NCBI GenBank assembly: GCA_026932145.1
Contig: JAIXKT010000008.1
Location: 1-64,000, forward strand
Direction of reading: 5' to 3'
DNA length: 64,000 bases
Origin: Bacteroidia bacterium
GTDB lineage: Bacteria; Bacteroidota; Bacteroidia; J057; JAIXKT01
Shown: piece by piece, positions 9,357 to 18,904 of the stretch
Layout of the letters: each line of letters opens with the position of its first letter
Numbering within the stretch: position 1 is the first letter of the stretch
Made by a program: the position numbers and the translations under genes
The notes under the pieces: model-generated
What the model was told of the DNA's origin: nothing
The model's database searches: none
The model's input: only the letters and a program-made list of their open reading frames with translations

Positions 9357-9362
9357 ACTACT

Positions 9363-11102
9363 ATGCTGACTTTAATTGATTGGGTAGCAGTAGTTTTATT
9401 TTTGGTACTTTCTTTGGGTATTGGTATTTGGGCTTCAAGGAAGCGGGGAAACAGCACTATTCAGGATTTTTTTTTAGGTGGTAGGCAAACCAGTTGGTGG
9501 TTAGCCGGTCTAAGTATGGTCGCTACAACCTTTGCGGCAGACACGCCGTTAGCAGTTACCGAAATTATCGCTCAAAACGGTATTGCCGGCAATTGGCTCT
9601 GGTGGAATATGGCCTTAGGCGGATTATTGACCACATTTTTCTTTGCACGCTATTGGTATCGGGCAAATGTACTTACAGACTTAGAGATTATTACGTTGCG
9701 TTATTCTGGCAGGGAAGCTACTTTGCTGCGGGTGTTTCGGGCTTTTTATTTAGGGCTTTTTCTAAATGCCCTCATTATCGGCTGGGTAAATCTCGCCATG
9801 ATGACTATCCTGCAAGTCTTTTTCAACATTTCTTACATAGAATCTTTACTTTGGTTAGCTGGGTTGATGCTTTTGACTACTGCGTACGCAACTTATTCCG
9901 GATTAAGAGGAGTTTTGTTTACAGATGCTTTTCAATTTGTTTTAGCTATGCTGGGGTGCATTGTGCTGGCTGTTGTTATTTTAGATTTACCGGAAATCGG
10001 CGGTATGTCGGGTTTGGTTAGCAAAGTAAAACCGGAGAAGCTGGATATTTTTCCCTCTCTGGGTAGTGGGAGCGGTTTTGTACTCGGGATTGGGTCATTT
10101 TTTGCCTTTATTGGGGTGCAATGGTGGGCAAGTTGGTATCCGGGTGCGGAGCCGGGTGGCGGCGGCTACATCGCACAACGTATGATGAGCACCGAATCAG
10201 AAAAAGATGCCCAACGCTCTACCTTGCTATTTCAGTGCCTACACTATGCTGTGCGTCCATGGCCGTGGATAATCGTAGGTCTCGCTGCAACAGTTTTATA
10301 CCCCAATTTGACCCCGCAAACATACAAACTCGGCTACGTCTATGCAATGAAAGACTACCTACCAGCCGGACTTAAAGGGGTTCTATTAGCCTCATTCTTA
10401 GCAGCTTATATGAGTACCCTCTCAACCCAATTGAACTGGGGCGCGTCTTATATCGTTAATGATGCCTATAAATTCTTTTTTAACCCTGAGGCTTCTGAAA
10501 AAAAACTTGTCTATACCGGGAAAATAGCCACAATCGTGATGATGCTGATTAGTTTATTTGCAACCACACAGTTAGAAAGTATTGCCGGAACGTGGGCTTT
10601 TTTGATAGAATGTGGTGCCGGTTTGGGGTTAGTGTTGATTTTAAGGTGGTATTGGTGGCGTATTTCTGCGTGGAGCGAATGGGCAGCCACTGTTATTCCG
10701 TTAATCGTATTTGGGTTTTGCCAATTTTGGTATATCGTTATTGACCACAAAAGCCCAAACTCCTTTTTTCAATTTCCCAATACCTTTTTGTTAACCGTTT
10801 TTTTAACTACTGTGGGCTGGTTATTAGTTACTTATCTAACACCGCCAACGCAAGAAACTACTTTACAAAATTTTGTGAAGCGTGTATCTCCTTCCGGAAT
10901 CTGGGGAAAGTATGGTAGCACCCAAAATACTTCAATACGTTACTTGATTTTAGCATGGATTTCCGGCATAGCAATCGTGTATGGTTCACTTTTTTCTATC
11001 GGAAAATATTTACTTCAAGAACCCTTAACAGCTACTATCTGGGTGGCATTGGCTATTTTGGGGATCTTAGGTTTGCGTTATGCCCAACAAAATATCGAAT
11101 AA
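9363..11102 (+). CDS. Sodium:solute symporter (SSS family)
   Basis: This 579-residue, 13-to-15-segment integral membrane protein is of the SSS/SLC5 type. The early block 'FFLGGRQTSWWLAGLSMVATTFAAD' (about residues 38-62) is the characteristic first broken helix with the conserved glycine-rich loop. 'GAEPGGGGYIAQRMMSTESEKDAQRS' near residue 260 corresponds to the SSS signature loop. Members couple sodium entry to uptake of sugars, amino acids, carboxylates or similar solutes, and the sequence does not single one out. It closes the typA-lipoprotein-acyltransferase run with six bases separating it from the preceding gene. Confidence 0.9.
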   Translation: MLTLIDWVAVVLFLVLSLGIGIWASRKRGNSTIQDFFLGGRQTSWWLAGLSMVATTFAADTPLAVTEIIAQNGIAGNWLWWNMALGGLLTTFFFARYWYRANVLTDLEIITLRYSGREATLLRVFRAFYLGLFLNALIIGWVNLAMMTILQVFFNISYIESLLWLAGLMLLTTAYATYSGLRGVLFTDAFQFVLAMLGCIVLAVVILDLPEIGGMSGLVSKVKPEKLDIFPSLGSGSGFVLGIGSFFAFIGVQWWASWYPGAEPGGGGYIAQRMMSTESEKDAQRSTLLFQCLHYAVRPWPWIIVGLAATVLYPNLTPQTYKLGYVYAMKDYLPAGLKGVLLASFLAAYMSTLSTQLNWGASYIVNDAYKFFFNPEASEKKLVYTGKIATIVMMLISLFATTQLESIAGTWAFLIECGAGLGLVLILRWYWWRISAWSEWAATVIPLIVFGFCQFWYIVIDHKSPNSFFQFPNTFLLTVFLTTVGWLLVTYLTPPTQETTLQNFVKRVSPSGIWGKYGSTQNTSIRYLILAWISGIAIVYGSLFSIGKYLLQEPLTATIWVALAILGILGLRYAQQNIE

Positions 11103-11114
11103 TACTAATCTAAA

Positions 11115-11711
11115 CTACCAAGACATTAGCTCTGCATCCGGTTTAGCTGCCGGAATATCTCGCATTACTACTCCCAACAAAAAGCCGATGATAACTCCGT
11201 AAGCAATGAGAGCTACCATTCTGGACTTCAATAATTCCAAAAATGTATGCGGATTCTTTTGGGCATAATCCAACTGTTTTTTTAAGGTCGTTTTGATTTG
11301 GATTCTATCAGATTCAGAATAACCGGATTCCGGCCGTTTAGTGGTTGAATCTGCCTGAATAATAGCTTGCTGAATAACCTTAACATCGTATTCAGGGTCA
11401 ATTGAGCTATAAAATACAGTGTCATAAACCGTTCCAACAATTCCTGCAACCGAACCAGATAACACACAGATTGAAAAAATAACCGGAAATGTTACCAAAA
11501 TAGCCGGATTCGCACGCAGCCGCCAAATAACAATTCCGTAAAAGATAGATGTCGTTAAATAAGTAGCTGCTAATAACACAAAACCAGAAAATAGCCAGAA
11601 ATGCCAGTTATTCGCATAAAATAAAAAATGAAAAAATACCGATAGTAATCCGGCAGCTACTCCAAGCTGTAAACTGGTACGTTTAATGCTTGGTAACGCA
11701 GGGTTACTCAT
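11115..11711 (-). CDS. DUF4199-like membrane protein
   Basis: The 198-residue product has four predicted membrane segments: residues ~15-33, 38-62, 72-95 and 168-188 ('MVALIAYGVIIGFLLGVVM'). A polar segment with 'VFYSSIDPEYDVKV' lies between the third and fourth. This arrangement resembles the DUF4199 proteins common in Bacteroidota, whose function is unknown. It overlaps the start of its minus-strand partner by eight bases (11704-11711), so the two are translationally coupled. Confidence 0.6.
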   Translation of the reverse strand: MSNPALPSIKRTSLQLGVAAGLLSVFFHFLFYANNWHFWLFSGFVLLAATYLTTSIFYGIVIWRLRANPAILVTFPVIFSICVLSGSVAGIVGTVYDTVFYSSIDPEYDVKVIQQAIIQADSTTKRPESGYSESDRIQIKTTLKKQLDYAQKNPHTFLELLKSRMVALIAYGVIIGFLLGVVMRDIPAAKPDAELMSW

Positions 11712-12399
11712 AAATTGTTAAAACATCACGGCCATAACGCAACGCAAGTAAGGATGCCAAAACGGGCGTTAATAAAGAATGTTTTTCAGAACTAAGCTGG
11801 CGTGATGCCTGCAAACAAGCTGACGGAGACTCAAACTGCTCATTAAAAAACAAGACTAACTCCGGAAAATCAGACTTAACAGCCATCTGCAACGCATCTG
11901 CCGGGTCTAATGACTCAATAAGCTCAGCCTGATCATAAACCGGAACTATCGGATCTATATCCTGCTCGGATACTTCCTCCTCACCCAACAAAAAGTTATC
12001 AACGAAATCAAGAATGTTAGGATGCGCCTGAATCTCTAAACATTCTAATAAATATAAAGCTAATCCTTGATAAAAGCCATTCATAGCCGGATTTAGCTCA
12101 TGCAGAAAATCTTCGGCAGCCTCCCATTCCAAAGTGTCAAAAAATTCCTCAGGAACAGTTTCATCAACTAAGTAAAAGCAGAGTGCTAATTCACAAAAGT
12201 ATGATAAGAAAGGCATTAACTTGGCGTTTTCCTGGCAAAGTCTTTGCATTTCACGTACCACATGAACAGGTTTATTTTGTATTTTCAAGAGGGCAGTTAT
12301 CGTTGTAGTAGCCGCCTTTGCATAAGCTGACTCCGGCTTCAAAACCTGCTGAGCTAGCAAAACAGCCGCATCCACTACTCGCTGTTGAAGAAGTTGCAT
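11704..12399 (-). CDS. Hypothetical helical protein
   Basis: The 231-residue protein is predicted to be almost entirely alpha-helical and acidic in its middle ('LGEEEVSEQDIDP'). It has no signal peptide, membrane segment or recognisable catalytic motif, and I do not recognise the family. The repeated short helices could form a HEAT/TPR-like solenoid, but no regular repeat is clear. It is the upstream gene of the pair with the DUF4199-like protein and overlaps it by eight bases. It faces the thioredoxin-fold gene across an 83-base divergent promoter region. Confidence 0.6.
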   Translation of the reverse strand: MQLLQQRVVDAAVLLAQQVLKPESAYAKAATTTITALLKIQNKPVHVVREMQRLCQENAKLMPFLSYFCELALCFYLVDETVPEEFFDTLEWEAAEDFLHELNPAMNGFYQGLALYLLECLEIQAHPNILDFVDNFLLGEEEVSEQDIDPIVPVYDQAELIESLDPADALQMAVKSDFPELVLFFNEQFESPSACLQASRQLSSEKHSLLTPVLASLLALRYGRDVLTIYE

Positions 12400-12454
12400 G
12401 ATCTAAAATGACCGCAAAAGTACTTTCTTTTTACGCACCTAAGACAAAAAAACA

Positions 12455-12462
12455 TAACTTTG
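12455..12462 (+). promoter_or_regulatory. Bacteroidota-type -7 element upstream of the thioredoxin-fold gene
   Basis: TAACTTTG lies 20 bases before the ATG at 12483. It is the only obvious promoter element in the divergent gap between 12400 and 12482. No clean -33 TTG is visible. Confidence 0.45.
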
Positions 12463-12482
12463 TATGATTAAATCTTAACGCT

Positions 12483-13025
12483 GTGAAAACTGTAATTTTG
12501 TCTGTATTGCTTTTGACAATTTGTCTTTTTCCAAAAGTTACCGCAAACGATAAGGTTTCTAATTCAATTCATTGGGTTTCAATGGAGTACGCTGTAGATA
12601 TGGCATCACTCAATAACCGTAAAATTTTGGTTGATGTTTACACCAACTGGTGTGCGTGGTGCAAAATTATGGAGCAAAAAACGTATTCTAATGAGCAGAT
12701 AATCAGCTATATAAATGAGAAATACTATGCCGTTAGGTTAAACGCAGAATCCAAAGACAGTATCCGTTTTCAAGGGAAAATGTTCGGCTTAATGCCACAA
12801 AGCAGAGTTAATCAATTGGCATCTCTCTTGCTTAACGGAAAATTGACCTACCCCACGACCGTTATCATGTCAAAAAATGCAGAGGTACTTTCACCCGTAG
12901 CCGGCTATATGGAACCTTCCGCTATGATGCCTATCTTGAAATACTACGCAGAAGACATTTACCAAAAGCAGTCGTGGGAAGATTACAAGAAAACATCCTT
13001 AGTAGCAGAATCAGAAAAAAAATAA
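12483..13025 (+). CDS. Exported thioredoxin-fold protein
   Basis: An N-terminal signal peptide (residues 1-22, ending near 'KVTAND') is followed by a thioredoxin-like domain with the active-site motif WCAWC in 'YTNWCAWCKIMEQKTYSN' (about residues 55-72). The following 'YINEKYYAVRLNAES' matches the Thioredoxin_7/DUF255-like group. The cis-proline position is seen in 'LTYPTTVIM'. It most likely acts in the periplasm as a disulfide reductase or isomerase. The gene ends 12 bases before grpE, so it may share a transcript with the chaperone genes, which would tie it to protein folding. Confidence 0.8.
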   Translation: MKTVILSVLLLTICLFPKVTANDKVSNSIHWVSMEYAVDMASLNNRKILVDVYTNWCAWCKIMEQKTYSNEQIISYINEKYYAVRLNAESKDSIRFQGKMFGLMPQSRVNQLASLLLNGKLTYPTTVIMSKNAEVLSPVAGYMEPSAMMPILKYYAEDIYQKQSWEDYKKTSLVAESEKK

Positions 13026-13037
13026 CTATTTACATTT

Positions 13038-13616
13038 ATGATAGATTCTTTTGAGCAAGAAACAATAGACCCTAAAACACAAGAAAACATAGGAAAAACA
13101 ACGGTTGAAACAGACCACACCAAAACACCTTCCGAAGAAGGAATAGACACTAACTCAACTTTGCCCTCAGATAACGATATTTTAAACCAGCAAATTAGCG
13201 AATGGAAAGATAAATTTATCCGGCTATCTGCCGAGTTTGATAACTTTCGCAAACGCACTAACCGAGAAAAAACGGACCTTATCCGCTATGGCCAAGAAGA
13301 TATGCTGTCAATAATTCTACCGATGGTTGATGAAATTCAGCGCAGCATTCGTGCTGCCGACTCTGCCACAGATTTAGACGGCCTAAAAAAAGGCTTACAC
13401 TTGATGGATAAAAACCTACGCGCAAATCTGCAGAAAAATGGAGTTCAAGAAATCATTTGCATCGGCTCACCATTAGACCCCAATGAACACGATGCAATCG
13501 CAAGCGTTCCTTCCCCCAATCCAGATATGAAGGGAAAAATATTAGATGTAATAGAAACCGGATTCAAGTTCCAAGAAAAAGTAGTCCGAGTTTCAAAAGT
13601 TATTGTTGGAGAATAA
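13038..13616 (+). CDS. grpE: Nucleotide exchange factor GrpE
   Basis: GrpE releases ADP from DnaK. The 192-residue protein has an acidic, disordered N-terminus, a long coiled coil starting near residue 50 ('QQISEWKDKFIRLSAEFDNFRKRTNREK') and a beta-wing C-terminal domain ('LDPNEHDAIASVPSP', then 'GFKFQEKVVRVSKVIVGE'), all typical. It is followed three bases later by dnaJ, the usual grpE-dnaJ pairing; dnaK is not in the window. No CIRCE inverted repeat was seen in front of it. Confidence 0.96.
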   Translation: MIDSFEQETIDPKTQENIGKTTVETDHTKTPSEEGIDTNSTLPSDNDILNQQISEWKDKFIRLSAEFDNFRKRTNREKTDLIRYGQEDMLSIILPMVDEIQRSIRAADSATDLDGLKKGLHLMDKNLRANLQKNGVQEIICIGSPLDPNEHDAIASVPSPNPDMKGKILDVIETGFKFQEKVVRVSKVIVGE

Positions 13617-13619
13617 TTT

Positions 13620-14762
13620 ATGGCAAAAAAAGACTATTACGAGATCCTTGGCGTTTCTAAAACGGCAACCGAAGATGAAATAAAAAAAGCCTACCGGAAA
13701 TCTGCTATGCAGTATCACCCGGATAGAAACCCAGATAACAAAGAAGCAGAAGAGAAATTTAAAGAACTTGCGGAAGCATATCAAGTGTTATCAGATTCAG
13801 AGAAGCGCGCTAAATATGACCGTTTTGGCCATGCCGGTATGGGCAATATGGGCGGTGGCGGCTTTAACGGCGATATTAATGATATTTTTGGGGCTTTCTT
13901 TGGCGGTGGCGGCTTTGAAGATATTTTTGGCGCTAGCGGACAACGCCAAAAAAGCGGCCGTAAAAAAGGTATCAGAGGCTCCGACCTGAGAGTACGAGTG
14001 AAATTAACCCTCGAAGAAATCTCAAAACCTACTCAGAAAAAAATAAAACTGAATAGGCAAACTCCTTGCCCAACCTGCCACGGATCGGGTTCAGAAGATC
14101 CTGATTCCGTGCAAATGTGCCCAAAATGCGACGGACGCGGCGAAGTTCGTCATGCCACAGGAAACGGCTTCTTACAGCAAATATTCGTAACCGCATGCCC
14201 AACATGCCACGGAGAAGGAAGAATTATTGCCAAACCCTGCAAGACTTGCTCCGGTGAAGGCACACGCCCCAAAGAAGATGTAGTTTCAATAAACATTCCG
14301 GCCGGAGTTAATAACTCAGTGCAACTAAGTATGCGCGGCGAAGGAAACACCGGAAAACGAGGCGGCCCAAATGGAGACCTCATCATCCAAATAGAAGAAC
14401 TGCCCCACCAGCACTTTACCAGAGAAGGAAATAACGTTATCTACGAACTATATCTCAACTTTGCTGATGCTGCCATAGGCACCCAAATAGAAATCCCTAC
14501 CCTACACGGAAACCATCTAATAAAAATAACTGCCGGAACTCATTCCGGAAGAGTACTCCGGCTAAAAGGAAAAGGAATACCCAATATGGACGGCTACGGC
14601 ATAGGAGACCAGCTTATCCATATCAATGTCTGGACTCCCCAGCAACTTACCTCTGAAGAACGACAGATTATGGAAAAACTGCGAAGCTCACGTAACTTTA
14701 ACCCAAATCCGGGACCAAACGAAAAAACCTTTTTCCAAAAAATGCGTGAGTTTTTTTCCTAA
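13620..14762 (+). CDS. dnaJ: Chaperone protein DnaJ
   Basis: This type I Hsp40 has 380 residues. It has a J domain with the HPD motif ('YHPDRNPDN', about residues 31-40), a Gly/Phe-rich linker ('[11 protein letters not shown]'), a zinc-binding domain with four CxxCxGxG repeats ([32 protein letters not shown]) near residues 155-220, and C-terminal substrate-binding barrels. It stimulates DnaK ATPase and delivers clients. It sits three bases after grpE in one operon. A 253-base gap with a canonical promoter near its end separates it from the next plus-strand gene. Confidence 0.97.
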   Translation: MAKKDYYEILGVSKTATEDEIKKAYRKSAMQYHPDRNPDNKEAEEKFKELAEAYQVLSDSEKRAKYDRFGHAGMGNMGGGGFNGDINDIFGAFFGGGGFEDIFGASGQRQKSGRKKGIRGSDLRVRVKLTLEEISKPTQKKIKLNRQTPCPTCHGSGSEDPDSVQMCPKCDGRGEVRHATGNGFLQQIFVTACPTCHGEGRIIAKPCKTCSGEGTRPKEDVVSINIPAGVNNSVQLSMRGEGNTGKRGGPNGDLIIQIEELPHQHFTREGNNVIYELYLNFADAAIGTQIEIPTLHGNHLIKITAGTHSGRVLRLKGKGIPNMDGYGIGDQLIHINVWTPQQLTSEERQIMEKLRSSRNFNPNPGPNEKTFFQKMREFFS

Positions 14763-14959
14763 AAACAGTACTTTTATATCGTAAAAATGCAACTTAACTA
14801 AAGTATTTTATCCACACCCAAAGCATCTTTTTTAAAATTAAACGACCTAAATCTGAAAATTACGTTAAATTAAGTACTAAAAATCAACTAAATAGCCCCA
14901 AAATTGCTAACTTATCATGTTTTTACCTTAAAAAAACACCTAATAAATATATTAGATAC

Positions 14960-14989
14960 TTGTTTGAATTGTAAAAAATATTAACTTTG
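14960..14989 (+). promoter_or_regulatory. Canonical Bacteroidota promoter (TTG-N19-TAACTTTG)
   Basis: TTG at 14960-14962 and TAACTTTG at 14982-14989 are separated by 19 bases, a full match to the Bacteroidota -33/-7 promoter. It lies 26 bases before the ATG of the lipoprotein gene at 15016. It is one of the two complete promoters I found here, the other being that of the bcr operon. Confidence 0.75.
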
Positions 14990-15015
14990 CGGCGTTTAAA
15001 ATACACACACATATT

Positions 15016-15918
15016 ATGTTAAACATCAAAACAGGAATTATTGGTCTGTTTATCGGATCATCGTTAATGTTTGGGTGCAAGTCTGACCCGGGAAAAACGA
15101 CAGGCGAAGCTACCCAAGATACTCTGGCACTTAAATTTGATACAGGAATGCTCCAAAATGTTGGAGATATTATCAAGACAGTACCATCACCGGTAGAAAT
15201 AGCTACATTAGTTAAAAAATCCGGTGCTAATTTTAATGCAAAGATGCTTAACCCCGCACAAAATGCTGCAAAATACACAAAGACCTATAAGCAAGGTCTA
15301 AATATGGGTGTTTATGGAGCTGATTTAGGTTATGCAGCACTCTATTCTCAAACCCAAGAATCTCGTTCATTATTAGAAGCCGTTAACAAATTGGGAACAG
15401 CTTTAAATATTTTGGGTGCTTTTGAGTTAGAAACAATTAAAGGTGTAGAAGCTAATTTAGACAAACCGGATTCCTTAATTCAATTAGTTACCGAGCAGTT
15501 CAAAATGGCAGATGCACATTTAAAGCAAACTGACCGTGCTGATATTGGTATTTTAGTGATGGCCGGCGGCTGGGTAGAAGGCTTATACCTCTCCACCCAA
15601 CTCATTAAAGCTAAATCTAATCCTGCAATCGAAACCAGAGTTGGTGAGCAAAAGGTATCCTTAGGAAGTTTGATAGCATTAGTAGAAACATACAAAGACA
15701 AAGAAGGCTTTGTGGACTTAGCTAAAGATTTAAACGACCTTAAAGCCAGTTTTGATAAAGTAACTATCTCTTATGAAGAAGCTGCTCCAAACACCAAGAA
15801 AAGCGGCGATACTGCTGAGCTAACAATTAATACGAAGAGTAAAGTTGAGATTAGCAAAGAGGTAATGGCCGAAATCACCAAAAAAATAGAGGCTTTCCGT
15901 AATAAAATTGTTTCTTAA
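15016..15918 (+). CDS. Conserved-type lipoprotein of unknown function
   Basis: The 300-residue product starts with a lipoprotein signal ending in 'SSLMFGC' (Cys near residue 21). The mature part is mostly alpha-helical with small residues, including 'NMGVYGADLGYAALYSQTQES' near residues 96-116 and 'VMAGGWVEGLYLSTQLI' near 182-198. No enzyme motif is visible. I do not recognise a named family, although the glycine-rich helical pattern is what one sees in several uncharacterised Bacteroidota lipoproteins. It is probably co-transcribed with the small exported protein 24 bases downstream, under a full promoter. Confidence 0.75.
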   Translation: MLNIKTGIIGLFIGSSLMFGCKSDPGKTTGEATQDTLALKFDTGMLQNVGDIIKTVPSPVEIATLVKKSGANFNAKMLNPAQNAAKYTKTYKQGLNMGVYGADLGYAALYSQTQESRSLLEAVNKLGTALNILGAFELETIKGVEANLDKPDSLIQLVTEQFKMADAHLKQTDRADIGILVMAGGWVEGLYLSTQLIKAKSNPAIETRVGEQKVSLGSLIALVETYKDKEGFVDLAKDLNDLKASFDKVTISYEEAAPNTKKSGDTAELTINTKSKVEISKEVMAEITKKIEAFRNKIVS

Positions 15919-15942
15919 CCTAATTTTGACTGCCATAAAAAT

Positions 15943-16365
15943 ATGAAATCATTATTCAAAATAGTTATCTGCGCGTTGATTTTTGCTCTACCCGCAATAA
16001 CCAAAGCACAGGATTGTTCTTATGTATTTAAGTCTTGCGCAAGCACCCTGAGTGGATATACGCTTGTTGACGGATTATACGCCAAACTTGACGAAAAAGG
16101 AGCAAAATCAGAGATTACACTGTATTCAGGAAATAAATATCGCTTTGTTGGCTGTATGGACGAGTCCGTTTCAGGAGCCGGTCCAATTATTTTTGGCCTT
16201 GCGGACAAAAAAGGTAACTTATTGATTAGTAATCTATCTGATGATGAAAAATCTGCTTACAAATATATTGATGTTACTTGTAGTGCTACAGATACCTATA
16301 TTTTAGTTGCTTTATTAAACAAAGGAAGTGCTTGTGCCGGTGTTCTATACGGCTCAGCAAAATAA
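15943..16365 (+). CDS. Small exported cysteine-containing protein
   Basis: The 140-residue product has a clear signal peptide ('IVICALIFALPAITKAQDC', cleavage after 'KAQ'). The mature part is about 117 residues, beta-rich, with several Cys residues ('DCSYVFKSC', 'VGCMDES', 'DVTCSA', 'SACAGVL') that could form disulfides outside the cytoplasm. I do not recognise a family. It follows the lipoprotein gene by 24 bases and is closed by a strong terminator. Confidence 0.7.
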   Translation: MKSLFKIVICALIFALPAITKAQDCSYVFKSCASTLSGYTLVDGLYAKLDEKGAKSEITLYSGNKYRFVGCMDESVSGAGPIIFGLADKKGNLLISNLSDDEKSAYKYIDVTCSATDTYILVALLNKGSACAGVLYGSAK

Positions 16366-16385
16366 AGTTTTAGTTTTAAATGATG

Positions 16386-16415
16386 AAAAAAAGGTCGCTA
16401 TAAGCGGCCTTTTTT
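16386..16415. terminator. Bidirectional intrinsic terminator
   Basis: The A-run plus 'ggtcgct' (16386-16399) pairs with 'agcggcc' plus a T-run (16403-16415), with one G-T pair and a 3-base loop. It serves the plus-strand gene ending at 16365 and the minus-strand dut ending at 16419. Confidence 0.85.
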
Positions 16416-16418
16416 CAT

Positions 16419-16862
16419 TTAGATAATTCCGGTGTGGCCAAAGCCGCCCTCATTTCTTGTTGTAGCATTTAAGGCAGAAACTTCCTGCAAACTTACCTTT
16501 ACAACGGGAGCAACAACAAGTTGTGCTATTCTCATTCCATTTTGTATCCAAACGGGCTTATCTCCCAAGTTAATCAGCAGTACTTTTATTTCCCCTCTGT
16601 AATCGGCATCAATAGTTCCGGGGCTATTCAAAACTGTTATACCGCTATCCAAAGCCAAACCGCTTCTGGGGCGTATTTGTGCCTCATAGCCAATAGGTAT
16701 CTCTATCCATAAACCCGTAGAGAATAAAAACCTTTTATGGGGCAATAATTCAACAGATTCTGGCACAAAAGCACATAAATCTAAGCCTGAAGCCCCGTCA
16801 GATGCATAAAACGGAAGCGGATTATTGCTTTTATTAACAATATAAACCGTAACGGAAGACAT
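16419..16862 (-). CDS. dut: Deoxyuridine 5'-triphosphate nucleotidohydrolase
   Basis: This enzyme hydrolyses dUTP to dUMP and pyrophosphate. The 147 residues carry the five dUTPase motifs: 'ASDGASGLDL' (motif 1), 'IRPRSGLAL' (2), 'GTIDADYRGEI' (3, with the catalytic Asp), 'GMRIAQLVV' (4) and the C-terminal 'RNEGGFGHTGI' (5, which closes over the active site). The length is typical for the trimeric form. It lies 7 bases after the PKD-protein gene on the same strand and may be read from the mre transcript. Confidence 0.97.
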   Translation of the reverse strand: MSSVTVYIVNKSNNPLPFYASDGASGLDLCAFVPESVELLPHKRFLFSTGLWIEIPIGYEAQIRPRSGLALDSGITVLNSPGTIDADYRGEIKVLLINLGDKPVWIQNGMRIAQLVVAPVVKVSLQEVSALNATTRNEGGFGHTGII

Positions 16863-16869
16863 TAGTTAT

Positions 16870-18402
16870 TTAGTAAATGATAATGGGATCGGGATAAACA
16901 AATGTTTGATAGCAGGTTTCATTGGCAAAAACGGTTAGCCGAACCTGATAAACTCCCGGTGAATCATATATTTTTTGGGGAGATCGCTGATTTGAAATAC
17001 TTCCATCGCCAAAATTCCAGAGATATGATTCAGCAAAAGCCGTCATATTTTTAAAACGAATGGGTACTCCCATTTTTTCTACATTTTTAGGAACATCAAT
17101 CGTAAATCGGGGTTTCATTTCGGAACAATCGCGCTCGTCTATGCGTAGTAGCCAAAAGTCTGTTGTGTTATTTTTCCCCAAATCTTTTTCAAAAGTATTT
17201 ATTTTAGAGCCAAGAACGTAATAAACACCGGGTTTATATTCGATAATGGCAGTAGCACGCTCATTATTAGGTCCTCCAAAAGTCTTTTTCCAGACAATAT
17301 CTCCTTGTGCATCTAAGCGAATTACCCAAAAATCCTCTCCGCCTTTAATGTATTGGTTCTCAAGGGTGTTATAGGAAGAATAGCCGCAAACGATTATTCC
17401 TCCGTCTGTACATTCTGCAACCGAAGTAAGATGTTCAAATCCCGAATCTCCGTATTTTTTATTTAAAATAACTCTGCCGCTCTGGTCAAATTTAACTATC
17501 CAAAACTGCTTGTTTTTATTTGTGGAGAGAGTGCTACCAACGGCAATCAAGAAGCCAAATTGGTTTTCAATTACTTTGGTTAAAATATCTTCGTATGGTT
17601 CTTTGAGGACATTCTTCCAGAGGATATTTCCCGTAAAATCCATCTTTGATATCCACACGTCTCCGTTCAATTTTGATTTGGAGCTATCCATGCTTTCGGA
17701 ATTGGTAAAGCCTACTTGTGCATAGCCTCCGTCTTTGCAGCGTATAATACTGTTGGAGAAGTCGTTACGATTACCTCCATAAGTTAGGTTTCGGATAACT
17801 TCTCCGTCTTTGTTTAAGATAACGAGCCATTGGTTGTTTAGGCCGGTGTCGTTATTTTCAACATCGAAGTTTGTTGACCATGTAGATCCGGTTACCACAG
17901 GGCCACCAAATATAGACGTTGTTATGCCGTTTGCGATGTCTTGGTCCATTCCTCCCAGTGATTTTTGCCAGATTAGGTTTCCGGATTTATCTATTTTTCC
18001 AACCCAAAAATCAGCGTATGTTTGAGAATCACCTTTTTCAAAATGGGTCAAGTTAGAGCCGGTTACCCCGCAGAAAAAGAATCCGGAATCTGGGGTCGCC
18101 ACTAAGTCTCGGATTTCATCATGCCCGCCTGCTCCAAGGCTCTGTTTCCATAAAAGTTTACCTATCGGGCTGATTTTAGCAACCCAACCATTATGAAGAG
18201 CGTTTACGCTATCTACTTGGTGGCTTCCGGCTATAACTAAATTACCGTCTTCAGTTTTGATCAAACTTGTTGGATTATCCGAAAATTTTGTGCCATAAAA
18301 TTTTTGAAACCTTAAAATAGGAAATAATTGCCCCGAAGCTGCCTGAAAAGAACAGCTAAGAATAATTATCAGTGCCCAAAGTCTATTATTTCCTACCAAC
18401 AT
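16870..18402 (-). CDS. Exported beta-propeller protein with C-terminal PKD domain
   Basis: The 510-residue product has a signal peptide (about residues 1-24, 'ALIIILSCSFQAASGQ'). Repeated segments follow ('TEDGNLVIAGSHQ', 'TPDSGFFFCGVTG', 'CKDGGYAQVGFTN', 'CTDGGIIVCGYSS') with 'DFWVGKID/DFWVIRLD' strands. Spaced roughly 50-60 residues apart, they indicate a delta-60/SBBP-like beta-propeller. A PKD domain with 'SYLWNFGDGSISNQRSPQKIY' lies near residues 445-490. It is a likely cell-surface adhesive or structural protein. It has no type IX CTD of the usual form at its end. The start overlaps the mreD end by 17 bases, an unexpected neighbour for a cell-shape operon. Confidence 0.8.
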   Translation of the reverse strand: MLVGNNRLWALIIILSCSFQAASGQLFPILRFQKFYGTKFSDNPTSLIKTEDGNLVIAGSHQVDSVNALHNGWVAKISPIGKLLWKQSLGAGGHDEIRDLVATPDSGFFFCGVTGSNLTHFEKGDSQTYADFWVGKIDKSGNLIWQKSLGGMDQDIANGITTSIFGGPVVTGSTWSTNFDVENNDTGLNNQWLVILNKDGEVIRNLTYGGNRNDFSNSIIRCKDGGYAQVGFTNSESMDSSKSKLNGDVWISKMDFTGNILWKNVLKEPYEDILTKVIENQFGFLIAVGSTLSTNKNKQFWIVKFDQSGRVILNKKYGDSGFEHLTSVAECTDGGIIVCGYSSYNTLENQYIKGGEDFWVIRLDAQGDIVWKKTFGGPNNERATAIIEYKPGVYYVLGSKINTFEKDLGKNNTTDFWLLRIDERDCSEMKPRFTIDVPKNVEKMGVPIRFKNMTAFAESYLWNFGDGSISNQRSPQKIYDSPGVYQVRLTVFANETCYQTFVYPDPIIIY

Positions 18403-18904
18403 CTGGGTTGTAAAAAAATAGCAATATTAGACTTGATATAATCATGGAAAATAAACTTCCACCGGCAGATTGAATCAAAATAGAAGAAAAACGTGCCCAC
18501 GAAAATTGATATAATATTTGATACAAAAGACTATAAAACCCCAATAGTGGTAGTACGTAGAGTAACTTCCAGAGATAACTTTGCGCTTGGAAGTTAATTC
18601 CGTCTGTCTTTAAGGAAGTAATCTGCGGAGAAATAAGCCGTATCCAAGGATTTCGAGCCACACAGAGAGCCATTAAGCAAATAGACTGTAACCCAAGTGG
18701 TAATAGTGTTATATCCAAAGCTATCCCAAAAATAAATGCTGATGAATATAACAAATAACGATTGGTTGTAACCGGCAAAAATAGTATCCAAATAGGCGCA
18801 ATATGCGGATAAGCCCAGCCTTCAATGCGAATTAAATCAAAAAAAAATATCTGCACCAGTAGATACACAATTCCAAGTACAGTTTGAATAGCAACCTCTA
18901 TCAT
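18386..18904 (-). CDS. mreD: Rod shape-determining protein MreD
   Basis: This 172-residue membrane protein has about five membrane segments and occupies the third position after mreB and mreC. 'VYLLVQIFFFDLIRIEG' and 'FIFGIALDITLLPLGLQSICLMAL' resemble the conserved MreD core, where an acidic residue lies inside the third or fourth helix. It overlaps mreC by four bases (ATGA), so the two are translationally coupled. MreD joins MreC in the elongasome that directs peptidoglycan synthesis along the cell. Sequence conservation in MreD is low, so position counts heavily in this call. Confidence 0.85.
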   Translation of the reverse strand: MIEVAIQTVLGIVYLLVQIFFFDLIRIEGWAYPHIAPIWILFLPVTTNRYLLYSSAFIFGIALDITLLPLGLQSICLMALCVARNPWIRLISPQITSLKTDGINFQAQSYLWKLLYVLPLLGFYSLLYQILYQFSWARFSSILIQSAGGSLFSMIISSLILLFFYNPDVGRK